From NCBI GenBank assembly GCA_015057315.1, contig SVER01000001.1, positions 98,170 through 162,169 on the forward strand: DNA of 64,000 nt, written 5' to 3'. The notes under the pieces are model-generated. The model saw only the letters and a list, made by a program, of their open reading frames with translations. It did not search any database and had not been told where the DNA came from. Source of the DNA: Pseudobutyrivibrio ruminis (GTDB taxonomy: Bacteria; Bacillota; Clostridia; Lachnospirales; Lachnospiraceae). Both the position numbers and the translations under genes were made by a program. Positions 57,709 to 64,000 of this stretch are shown here, piece after piece; position 1 is the first letter of the stretch, and each line of letters starts with the position of its first letter.

Positions 57709-58410
57709 ATGGAGCTAATAAAAGGATTAATTCAAAGAAAAATGGTTATATTACTTGCAGCAGTAGTGCTGGTGTTTTTTGTACTTTTTAACTCTGGCTT
57801 TTTCGGAGGAAATGACGAGAGAATCAGGATATCCTGTGTGGGAGACAGCCTGACATACGGAAGTGGAGTGATTAAAACCAGGGATGTGGATTCCTACCCT
57901 GCCAAGCTTCAAAAAAAGCTTGGTACATCACATCTTGTATCAAACTTTGGTGTGAGAAATGCCACTGCATCGGCTGATGGAGATTTGCCATACATCGGGT
58001 CGACACAATACAAGAAATCACTGGAATCAGAGCCAGATATCGTTCTTCTTATGCTTGGCACCAACGATTCCAAGACATACAATTGGAATGCTAAGTCTTA
58101 CGAAGAGGGCATTAAAAGCCTGGTTCAGACTTATAAGAATTTGGACACTAACCCTACAGTATACCTGATGATTTCGCCATATTGCTTTTCGTTAGACGGT
58201 TCTGATATTGCAGAATATCAGGTTCAGCCTAAGGTAGTGGCCGGTAAGATTAGAGATATTGTAGAAAAGGTAGCGGCAGAAGAGGGGGTAGAGGTAATCG
58301 ATTTATATTCCGTTACTGTAGGCAAAGAAGAACGCTACCGTGATGGAATCCATTTCGACGCCGAAGGCTACAAGATTATCGCTGATTATATCTACGATAT
58401 TATAAAATAA
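57709..58410 (+). CDS. Membrane-anchored SGNH/GDSL hydrolase
   Basis: 233 residues. One N-terminal membrane helix (about 12-29), then an SGNH esterase fold: block I VGDSLTYGSG with S47, block II Asn in FGVRNATAS, block III LGTNDSK, and block V DGIHFD with Asp-His. Such enzymes deacetylate polysaccharides or hydrolyse lipids; an outside-facing carbohydrate esterase would suit the neighbourhood. The ribosome site before ATG 57709 is poor; ATG 57742 is an alternative that would shorten the helix. The giant palindrome starts at the base after its stop codon. Confidence 0.85.
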   Translation: MELIKGLIQRKMVILLAAVVLVFFVLFNSGFFGGNDERIRISCVGDSLTYGSGVIKTRDVDSYPAKLQKKLGTSHLVSNFGVRNATASADGDLPYIGSTQYKKSLESEPDIVLLMLGTNDSKTYNWNAKSYEEGIKSLVQTYKNLDTNPTVYLMISPYCFSLDGSDIAEYQVQPKVVAGKIRDIVEKVAAEEGVEVIDLYSVTVGKEERYRDGIHFDAEGYKIIADYIYDIIK

Positions 58411-59166
58411 TTGTTACTATTCACGGACATGTTTTCTTACAGAATGTGGATTTAGCTAAGGGGGAGCGTAGTGCACTCTAGGGACTTGCTGTTCTTATAT
58501 GAAGTGAGCCCGCTAGAAGCGTAAATCCGTCGCCCTAGCCTATTGCATCATTGGAGAAGAATTGCTGATTTTCTTAATGCCACAAACGAGCATATGTCAC
58601 GTGTCCTTTCACGGCTTTGACTATTCTGTCGCAACTGTATGTATATCGCATACACTTGTTATGTTTAAATAATAGCAGTGACAGCAATATTAGTATTAAT
58701 TGCATTCATATTACATTCGCCAAGTAGAATTAAAAGCAGTTTTTTTGTGTTTTTCGTACCGGCTTCAAGCTCAGTCCGTTTCGCTATCAGCCTTGGGCTG
58801 CCGTCCATGGCAGCCCATACGAAAACATTCAAAAACTGCTTTAAGATTCTACTAGGCTCATTCCAAAATCATGCAATTAATACTAATATTGCTGCCACTG
58901 CTATTTCTTTAGGTTGAGTGTGTATGCGATATACATACAGTTGCGACAGAATTGTCAAACCTTGAAAGAACACGTGTAATAAAAGATGCGAGTTGTGGCA
59001 TTTAGAAAATCAGTAATTCTTCGATTGTGCAATAGGCTAGGGCGACGATTTATGCTTCTAGCGGGCTCATTCTGTTGATTCATTAACAAGTCCCCAGAGT
59101 GCACTACGCTCCCCCTTAGCTAAATCCACATATATAAAATTTTAGAATGTCCGTGAATAGTAACAA
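58411..59166. repeat. Giant near-perfect palindrome (single long hairpin), no gene
   Basis: Two arms of about 375 bases are reverse complements of each other. Exact or near-exact blocks: 58411-58430/59147-59166 (20 of 20), 58444-58488/59087-59131 (44 of 45), 58505-58520/59054-59069 (16 of 16), 58528-58547/59028-59047 (20 of 20), 58623-58655/58920-58952 (33 of 33), 58683-58705/58871-58893 (23 of 23). The tip holds a smaller hairpin, TGGGCTGCC/GGCAGCCCA (58794-58817). Bases ATAA flank both ends (58407-58410 and 59167-59170), a possible 4-base target duplication. No ORF fits: the one at 58678-58917 only spans the tip. Could be a fold-back mobile element or a large structured RNA. Confidence 0.92.
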
Positions 59167-59195
59167 ATAAATGGTTATCAATATTATTTATCATT

Positions 59196-59231
59196 AAACC
59201 TGTTGACATATTATGCCAACAGGTTTATATT
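59196..59231 (+). promoter_or_regulatory. Promoter overlapped by an operator-like inverted repeat, before HMA gene
   Basis: TTGACA (59203-59208), 17-base spacer, TATATT (59226-59231). An inverted repeat AAACCTGTTG (59196-59205)/CAACAGGTTT (59217-59226) with an 11-base spacer covers the -35 and reaches the -10. Good candidate site for the ArsR repressor encoded at 61774. It could also fold as a terminator-like hairpin. Confidence 0.65.
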
Positions 59232-59303
59232 TTAATCAAACATATGAACAAATGCTCATATGTAAAATTAAAAGATAACCCATTGGGGACGGAGGAAATC
59301 ACT

Positions 59304-59522
59304 ATGAAGAAAACTTACAAGATTGATGTTGATTGCGCAAACTGTGCTAACAAAATGGAGCAGGCAGCTAAGAATACTGCTGGTGTAGCTGATGCTACTG
59401 TTAATTTCATGGCACTTAAGATGAATGTAGAGTTCGAGGAAGGCGCTGATGTTAAGGCTGTTATGGCCGAGGTTCTTGCTAATTGCAAGAAGGTTGAGGA
59501 CGACTGCGAAATCTTTATCTAA
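59304..59522 (+). CDS. Free heavy-metal-associated (HMA) domain protein
   Basis: 72 residues from ATG 59304 after GGAGGA; the frame from 59244 overlaps the leader. A ferredoxin-like HMA domain with metal motif VDCANCANKME near residues 7-17; the Asp before the first Cys is typical of Zn/Cd/Pb-type HMA domains rather than copper chaperones. It is probably a detached N-terminal domain or metallochaperone for the P-type ATPase that follows, which lacks its own HMA. Confidence 0.9.
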   Translation: MKKTYKIDVDCANCANKMEQAAKNTAGVADATVNFMALKMNVEFEEGADVKAVMAEVLANCKKVEDDCEIFI

Positions 59523-59573
59523 GTTCTGTTTATAGGCTTGTCTGCTACAGGCTATCTATACACAGCGCAAATA

Positions 59574-59657
59574 GCTTGTAGTTGACAAGGAAAATGTTTC
59601 TTAAGCGAAACTTTCTATGTTGAGCGTAGAAATATTTTTCTTGTCAACGTAACAAGC
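59574..59657 (+). repeat. Structured element, copy 2
   Basis: Outer stem GCTTGT (59574-59579)/ACAAGC (59652-59657). Inner stem of 20 pairs (59581-59600 with 59629-59648), 18 Watson-Crick and two G-U. Loop 59601-59628 starts TTAAGCGAAAC and ends TTGAGCGTA. Lies between the HMA and ATPase genes. Confidence 0.9.
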
Positions 59658-59692
59658 GAGAGAACGACTGGGAGACAACTAGGAGACTAATT

Positions 59693-61564
59693 ATGAATAA
59701 GAAACAAAAGAAGGTTTTATACAGAATAATTGCAGCAGCGCTTATGATGATTGTGTTGTTGCTGTTACCACTTGAGGAAAAAAGTATACTCAGGTTTATA
59801 TTGTTTTTACTTCCCTATTTTACAATAGGCTATGACATTTTGCGAAAAGCCTTTAAGGGGATTATGAATAAGCAGGTGTTTGATGAAAATTTCCTTATGG
59901 CTGTGGCAACAGTAGGTGCTATGGCGCTGGGGGAATACACTGAGGGTGTGGCAGTTATGCTGTTCTATCAGATCGGTGAGCTTTTCCAGTCATATGCAGT
60001 GGGAAAGAGCCGCAGGAACATCTCTGCACTTATGGATATAAGGCCTGATTTTGCTAACGTGATGATTGATGGTGTGGTTACAAAGGTTGACCCAGACGAG
60101 GTGGAGGTTGGCAGCGAGATAATCGTTCAACCAGGTGAGAAAATCCCTATTGATGGCGTGGTTGTAGATGGCACATCTACCCTTGATACAGCAGCCTTAA
60201 CGGGTGAGAGCGTACCTAGAAGCGTAAAGCCTTCTGACGAGGTAATATCAGGCTGTATCAATATGTCTGGCGTAATCAAGGTTAAGACTACCAAGGAATT
60301 TGGTGAGTCTACTGCATCTAAGATTCTTGATTTGGTGGAGAATGCTTCATCTAAGAAATCAAAGCCAGAGAACTTTATTTCAAAGTTTGCAAGAATATAC
60401 ACTCCAGTTGTGTGCTATGCCGCAGTTGGTCTGGCTTTACTTCCACCTCTAGTCAGCCTGATTATAGGGCTAGAACCAAGATGGGGACAGTGGGTATACA
60501 GAGCTCTTACTTTCCTTGTAATCAGCTGCCCATGTGCTCTTGTAATCAGCATCCCTCTTACATTCTTTGCGGGAATAGGTGGAGCTAGCAAGGAAGGCGT
60601 GCTTGTAAAGGGCTCTAACTATCTTGATATGCTTTCAAAGGCTAAGATTGCTGTCATGGATAAGACAGGTACTCTTACCAAGGGTGTATTTAAGGTTACA
60701 GAAATTGTTCCAGTAGGTATTACCAAGGAAGAGCTTCTAGAGAAGACAGCAATGGCTGAGGTCTACTCTAATCATCCTATATCAAAGAGCCTTAAGGAAG
60801 CCTATGGTAAGCCAATTAATACCAGCCGAGTGTCTGATGTAGAGGAGATATCCGGTCAGGGCATAAAGGCTATTGTAGGTGATACTACTGTAAATGTAGG
60901 TAATGAAAAGCTCATGGCAAATGTAGGTGTAGAGCCTGCTACGGTGGTTGCCGCAGGAACTGTTATTCATGTTGCATTTGATGACAAATATGTAGGCTAT
61001 ATCCTTATATCAGATGAGCTTAAGCCAACATCAAAGTCTGCCATAAAAGCCATGAAGCAGGCTGGAATAAGAGCAACAGTAATGCTAACAGGTGACAGTG
61101 ACAAGGTAGCTGGAATCGTTGCTAATGATTTAGGCTTAGATAAGGTATATTCACAGCTTCTTCCAGCTGACAAGGTTACAAAGGTGGAGGAGCTTCTTGC
61201 TGACAAAAATGAAAATGAACAGCTTATATTTGTAGGGGATGGAATCAACGACGCCCCTGTATTATCAAGAGCCGATATAGGTATCGCCATGGGAGCGCTA
61301 GGCTCTGATGCGGCCATAGAAGCAGCTGATGTTGTCCTTATGGACGACGACCCAATGAAGATTGCCAAAGCCATAAATATCGCTAAGAAATCTATGCGTA
61401 TAGTATACGAAAACATCTATTTTGCAATAGGCATCAAGATAGCTTGCCTAATCTTAGGTGCAATAGGTATAGCTAATATGTGGCTTGCAATCTTTGCAGA
61501 CGTAGGCGTTATGGTACTTGCCGTATTAAACGCAATCCGTGCCCTACGTGTGCATAACGTGTAA
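59693..61564 (+). CDS. Heavy-metal P1B-type ATPase, Zn/Cd/Pb exporter type
   Basis: 623 residues, short for the family because there is no N-terminal metal-binding domain. Seen: membrane helices at the start, TGES loop (AALTGESVP), metal site CPC (C279, C281 in SCPCALVISIP), phosphorylation D323 in DKTGT, HP motif in NHPIS and GDGINDAPVLSRADIG. The set suits P1B-2 (Zn, Cd, Pb) exporters. The preceding free HMA protein probably replaces the missing domain. Flanked on both sides by structured repeats. Confidence 0.92.
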   Translation: MNKKQKKVLYRIIAAALMMIVLLLLPLEEKSILRFILFLLPYFTIGYDILRKAFKGIMNKQVFDENFLMAVATVGAMALGEYTEGVAVMLFYQIGELFQSYAVGKSRRNISALMDIRPDFANVMIDGVVTKVDPDEVEVGSEIIVQPGEKIPIDGVVVDGTSTLDTAALTGESVPRSVKPSDEVISGCINMSGVIKVKTTKEFGESTASKILDLVENASSKKSKPENFISKFARIYTPVVCYAAVGLALLPPLVSLIIGLEPRWGQWVYRALTFLVISCPCALVISIPLTFFAGIGGASKEGVLVKGSNYLDMLSKAKIAVMDKTGTLTKGVFKVTEIVPVGITKEELLEKTAMAEVYSNHPISKSLKEAYGKPINTSRVSDVEEISGQGIKAIVGDTTVNVGNEKLMANVGVEPATVVAAGTVIHVAFDDKYVGYILISDELKPTSKSAIKAMKQAGIRATVMLTGDSDKVAGIVANDLGLDKVYSQLLPADKVTKVEELLADKNENEQLIFVGDGINDAPVLSRADIGIAMGALGSDAAIEAADVVLMDDDPMKIAKAINIAKKSMRIVYENIYFAIGIKIACLILGAIGIANMWLAIFADVGVMVLAVLNAIRALRVHNV

Positions 61565-61568
61565 AATA

Positions 61569-61648
61569 GCTTGTAGTAAACAATAATAAATTTTCTGAAG
61601 GAGACATCAGTTGGCGAAAGAATATTTATTATCGTTTGAGTGACAAGC
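61569..61648 (+). repeat. Structured element, copy 3
   Basis: Outer stem GCTTGT/ACAAGC (61569-61574, 61643-61648). Inner arm from AAACAATAATAAAT pairs with ATTTATTATCGTTT with two mismatches. Loop around 61597-61618: GAAGGAGACATC...GGCGAA. Nearly the same as copy 4. Confidence 0.85.
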
Positions 61649-61671
61649 AATGATTAAGAAGAGTAAAGATA

Positions 61672-61751
61672 GCTTGTAGTAAACAATAATAAATTTTCTG
61701 AAGGAGACATCAGTCGACGAAAGAATATTTATTATTGTTTGCGTAACAAGC
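61672..61751 (+). repeat. Structured element, copy 4 (tandem with copy 3)
   Basis: Outer stem GCTTGT (61672-61677)/ACAAGC (61746-61751). Inner stem has a single mismatch (arm AAACAATAATAAAT with ATTTATTATTGTTT). It begins 103 bases after copy 3 and ends 22 bases before the ArsR start. Confidence 0.87.
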
Positions 61752-61773
61752 GAGAAGTACTCAGGAGGTAGAC

Positions 61774-62130
61774 ATGGAAAAACATGCTCAGTGTTGCGAT
61801 GAGCAATGTGTACATACAGAATTGGTAAGCAAAGTGCTTGATGAACTTCCAGATGAGGATGCATTGTATGATCTTGCGGAGCTTTTCAAAGTCTTTGGGG
61901 ATAGCACAAGAGTAAGAATATTATTTGCGTTACTTGAATCAGAGCTTTGCGTATGTGATCTTTCAGAAGCTCTTGATATGACTCAATCTGCCATATCACA
62001 TCAGCTTCAGATTCTTCGCACTAATAAGCTGGTTAAAAGCCGCCGTGAAGGCAAGCAGATATACTATAGCCTTGCAGATGAACATGTAGTAACAATCATC
62101 GCCCAGGGATTAAATCATATATTGGAATAG
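61774..62130 (+). CDS. ArsR/SmtB-family metal-responsive repressor (CadC/CzrA-like)
   Basis: 118 residues, ATG 61774 after AGGAGG. Winged helix with TQSAISHQLQILRTNKLVKS. Two metal sites look complete: the CadC-type alpha3N site (Cys7, Cys8, Cys12 with C59 and C61 in ELCVCDL) and the SmtB/CzrA-type alpha5 site (D102, H104, H115, E118, spacing D-x-H-x10-H-x2-E). It would release its operator on binding Cd, Pb or Zn. Third gene after HMA and the ATPase, so it is likely autoregulated. Confidence 0.92.
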   Translation: MEKHAQCCDEQCVHTELVSKVLDELPDEDALYDLAELFKVFGDSTRVRILFALLESELCVCDLSEALDMTQSAISHQLQILRTNKLVKSRREGKQIYYSLADEHVVTIIAQGLNHILE

Positions 62131-62189
62131 CTTCAGATTAGCTGTTATCGAAACAATTTCTCATTAAATAAAAATTTGTGAAAAAAGTG

Positions 62190-62218
62190 TTGACATCGAA
62201 CTTTTGGTAGAGTATTAT
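62190..62218 (+). promoter_or_regulatory. Promoter before DUF3793 gene
   Basis: TTGACA (62190-62195), 17-base spacer, TATTAT (62213-62218). A GTTAGC-AAGA-GCTAAC inverted repeat (62226-62241) lies just downstream, at or after the start of transcription, and is a candidate operator. Confidence 0.8.
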
Positions 62219-62260
62219 AACCACAGTTAGCAAGAGCTAACCTAGAAAGAGGACGATAAC

Positions 62261-62875
62261 ATGTGCGAAGAAGTATTTGAGATGATCTGTTCCATGGACA
62301 GGCGAAAAATAGAGTTGCAGCTGGTGTTGCAGTGTGCACCTACAATCGCGGGACTTAAGACATCCAATCTTCTCATTGTTCCTAAAGACTTAGAGGATAA
62401 AGTCAGAATGGTCTTAAGACACTCCGGGCTGTTGGGGTACCGCCTGGTGTATGACAAGAAACGGGTAATCTTTTTAGTCTTTAACAGGGACATGCTTATG
62501 AGTTATCTTTCAAGGGATGAGGTTGGGGATTTTCTTGTTAAATATGGATATAGGACAGATGCTTTTGGCTATTGTCTAAGACATTTTCAAAAGCGCTATG
62601 ATGCCTATGTTCATTGCAGAAAGGATTTCCCTCACGAAATGGGTGTGTTCTTAGGATACCCACTTGGTGATGTGGAAGGCTTTATCAAAAACGGGGGAGA
62701 TAATTTCTTGTTGTCCGGCTACTGGAAAGTATATTCTGATGTGGCTGAGGCACAGGGGTTATTTGAAAAGTTTGATGTTGTAAAAGATGACATGGTTCGC
62801 ATGGTATCAAAAGGATACTCGATTAAAAGTATAGTTTCGTACTATGCAACAGGTGCTACAGAAGTAGCAGTTTGA
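62261..62875 (+). CDS. DUF3793 family protein
   Basis: 204 residues, ATG 62261. Recognised by the KIELQLVLQCAPTIAGLKTS start, GLLGYRLVYDKKRVIFLVF and HEMGVFLGYPLGDVEGFI. The family occurs in Clostridia and is often next to a flavodoxin, as here (24-base gap). Function unknown; the pairing suggests a redox or iron-limitation role. Has its own promoter with an inverted repeat in the 5' leader. Confidence 0.85.
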   Translation: MCEEVFEMICSMDRRKIELQLVLQCAPTIAGLKTSNLLIVPKDLEDKVRMVLRHSGLLGYRLVYDKKRVIFLVFNRDMLMSYLSRDEVGDFLVKYGYRTDAFGYCLRHFQKRYDAYVHCRKDFPHEMGVFLGYPLGDVEGFIKNGGDNFLLSGYWKVYSDVAEAQGLFEKFDVVKDDMVRMVSKGYSIKSIVSYYATGATEVAV

Positions 62876-62899
62876 TTTTTATTTAAGGAGAGTAAAATC

Positions 62900-63331
62900 A
62901 TGAGTAAAGTTAATGTAGTATTTTGGTCACAGTCAGGAAATACAGAGAGTATGGCAAATGCAGTCGGCGCTGGTGTAACAGAGGCTGGCGGCGAGGCTAA
63001 CGTAGTTTATGTTGGCGATGCTTCTATAGATGAGCTTAAATCTGCTAAGGCTTTTGCTTTAGGATGCCCTGCAATGGGTGCAGAGGTGCTCGAAGAAGGT
63101 GAAATGGAGCCATTCGTTGCAGATTTAGAGGGCTTTGTTTCAGGTAAGACTATCGGTCTTTTCGGCTCTTACGGCTGGGGAGATGGACAGTGGATGCGCG
63201 ATTGGGTTGATCGTATGACAGCCGCAGGCGCAACAGTAGTGAATGGTGAGGGCGTTATTTGCCAGGATGCTCCAGACGGGGCAGCAGAGGCAGAGTGCAA
63301 AGAATTAGGTAAAGCTCTTGCTGCAATTTAA
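62900..63331 (+). CDS. Flavodoxin
   Basis: 143 residues, short-chain flavodoxin length. Phosphate loop WSQSGNTESMA; FMN-flanking loops GCPAMGAE and GSYGWGDGQWM. Low-potential electron carrier that can replace ferredoxin when iron is low. Translated just after DUF3793, probably from the 62190 promoter. Confidence 0.95.
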   Translation: MSKVNVVFWSQSGNTESMANAVGAGVTEAGGEANVVYVGDASIDELKSAKAFALGCPAMGAEVLEEGEMEPFVADLEGFVSGKTIGLFGSYGWGDGQWMRDWVDRMTAAGATVVNGEGVICQDAPDGAAEAECKELGKALAAI

Positions 63332-63412
63332 TTGTTATTTTAAATTTGCTTATTTCCTTTCCCTGAGTTTCTAACCGGGTTTCTTGGGGAAGTTATTAGA
63401 CTCCTTTTACAG

Positions 63413-63445
63413 CCTCCAGGTATGCCAGTGCCTGGAGGAATTTTT
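63413..63445 (+). terminator. Intrinsic terminator after flavodoxin
   Basis: CCTCCAGG (63413-63420) pairs with CCTGGAGG (63431-63438), 10-base loop, then AATTTTT. Confidence 0.88.
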
Positions 63446-63562
63446 AGTATATTTAAGTGTGTATTATATAGCGGAAAAGCGTTGTGAATTGGGCATATAT
63501 GTATTTGTCAGAATATCAGAAACTTTATGTTAAATTCTAACAATTAAATTTCGAAAAAGTTG

Positions 63563-63591
63563 TTGACATTAAGCCTGTTCTAATATATACT
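63563..63591 (+). promoter_or_regulatory. Promoter of tRNA cluster
   Basis: TTGACA (63563-63568), 17-base spacer, TATACT (63586-63591), 44 bases before the first tRNA. Confidence 0.82.
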
Positions 63592-63635
63592 TCTTTTTGT
63601 TCGCGGGACAGAGATGAAACGCAGACAACACTTAT

Positions 63636-63710
63636 CGGGGTGTGGCTCAGTTTGGCTAGAGCACCTGGTTTGGGACCAGGGGGTCGCAGGTTCGAATCCT
63701 GTCACCCCGA
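63636..63710 (+). tRNA. tRNA-Pro (anticodon TGG)
   Basis: Acceptor CGGGGTG/CACCCCG, anticodon stem CCTGG/CCAGG with loop TTTGGGA, T-loop GTTCGAATC. CCA is not encoded. Confidence 0.95.
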
Positions 63711-63730
63711 CTTGGCAAAGATATGAATAT

Positions 63731-63801
63731 GCGGGTGTGGTTCAATGGTAGAACATCAGCCTTCCAAGCTGAATACGTGGGTTCGATTCCCATCACCCGC
63801 T
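63731..63801 (+). tRNA. tRNA-Gly (anticodon TCC)
   Basis: Acceptor GCGGGTG/CACCCGC, anticodon loop CTTCCAA between TCAGC and GCTGA, T-loop GTTCGATTC. CCA is not encoded. Confidence 0.95.
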
Positions 63802-63827
63802 CTTCAATAGCCAAATATATTGAATAT

Positions 63828-63901
<74 letters not shown>

Positions 63902-63926
63902 TTTATACGGTTTAATTTATCAGTAT

Positions 63927-64000
63927 GGTGGGTGTGGCACAGCTGGTTAGCGCGTCGGATTGTGGTTCCGAAGGTCGAGGGTTCGAACCCCTCTACCCAC
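63927..64000 (+). tRNA. tRNA-His (anticodon GTG), 3' end at window edge
   Basis: Acceptor GTGGGTG/TACCCAC, extra G at 63927 (the His-specific G-1), anticodon stem TCGGA/TCCGA with loop TTGTGGT. The discriminator base lies just past the window. Confidence 0.93.

Larger units (their letters stand above)
63332..63635. other. Intergenic region between flavodoxin and tRNA cluster
   Basis: Contains the flavodoxin terminator (63413-63445) and the tRNA promoter (63563-63591). Nothing else is evident. Confidence 0.7.

Noticed and set aside
58678..58917. 79-codon ORF inside the giant palindrome
   Set aside because: It spans the hairpin tip, lacks a ribosome site, and its sequence is set by the inverted repeat.
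58411..59166. Palindrome as a group II intron or retron
   Set aside because: No reverse transcriptase, no recognisable domain V or msr/msd layout.
61569..61751. Tandem 80-base repeats as a CRISPR-like array
   Set aside because: Only two units, repeats too long, no spacer regularity and no cas genes.

Overview
The window looks like a chromosomal segment of a low-GC, Gram-positive, plant-polysaccharide-degrading gut or rumen anaerobe, most like Lachnospiraceae of the Butyrivibrio/Pseudobutyrivibrio type. This is inferred from gene content: GH9, GH5, GH43 and PL1 secreted enzymes with LamG, CBM2, CBM3 and ricin-type modules, a DUF3793-flavodoxin pair, NHLM-type peptide export, Gram-positive signal peptides and strong Shine-Dalgarno sites. 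No rRNA, IS element, prophage or CRISPR array was seen.

Layout. 1-5959: an HD-GYP protein cut by the window edge and a very large propeller-type hybrid histidine kinase. 6049-10409: larE, tcdA, a LysR regulator, a precorrin-2 dehydrogenase and an LD-carboxypeptidase. 10545-17656: a compact RiPP locus with a short membrane-fusion-like protein, a C39 peptidase-ABC exporter, a second ABC exporter, precursor 1, a radical SAM/SPASM maturase and precursor 2. Both precursor cores carry three Cys-x-Cys pairs, each followed by a Gly-rich run. 17889-32439: a polysaccharide-degradation cluster with a three-catalytic-module GH43 giant, a membrane-anchored LamG protein, a GH9 cellulase and a GH5 cellulase. 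32620-36276: pyruvate kinase and a chemoreceptor. 36339-38897 (minus): a pectate lyase with ricin-type lectins. 39208-39339: a 43-residue Cys-containing small protein. 39374-46992: ABC-F protein (minus), Rel, a metallo-beta-lactamase-fold hydrolase, hemZ and hisS. 47013-57612: a sugar sensing and uptake cluster (membrane-anchored sugar-binding sensor, LytS/YesM-type kinase, YesN-type regulator, two binding lipoproteins, one ATPase, two permeases). 57709-58410: SGNH hydrolase. 58411-59166: a giant near-perfect palindrome without a gene. 59304-62130: Zn/Cd handling (free HMA protein, P1B ATPase, ArsR repressor). 62261-63331: DUF3793 and flavodoxin. 63636-64000: four tRNAs (Pro, Gly, Arg, His).

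How the genes fit together. The secreted enzymes act on arabinan/xylan, cellulose and pectin. The sugar transporter with its sensor kinase would take up and respond to released monosaccharides, and the chemoreceptor and the propeller kinase may sense related cues. The metal genes form one transcription unit with structured repeats in its gaps.

The main candidates for something undescribed are: (1) the CxC-Gly RiPP pair; (2) the 756-base palindrome at 58411-59166; (3) an 80-90 base element in four copies whose loop is conserved while the stem sequence changes and pairing is kept. Short REP-like palindromes recur at gene ends, and the intergenic region 27414-28141 is rich in small repeated inverted motifs.
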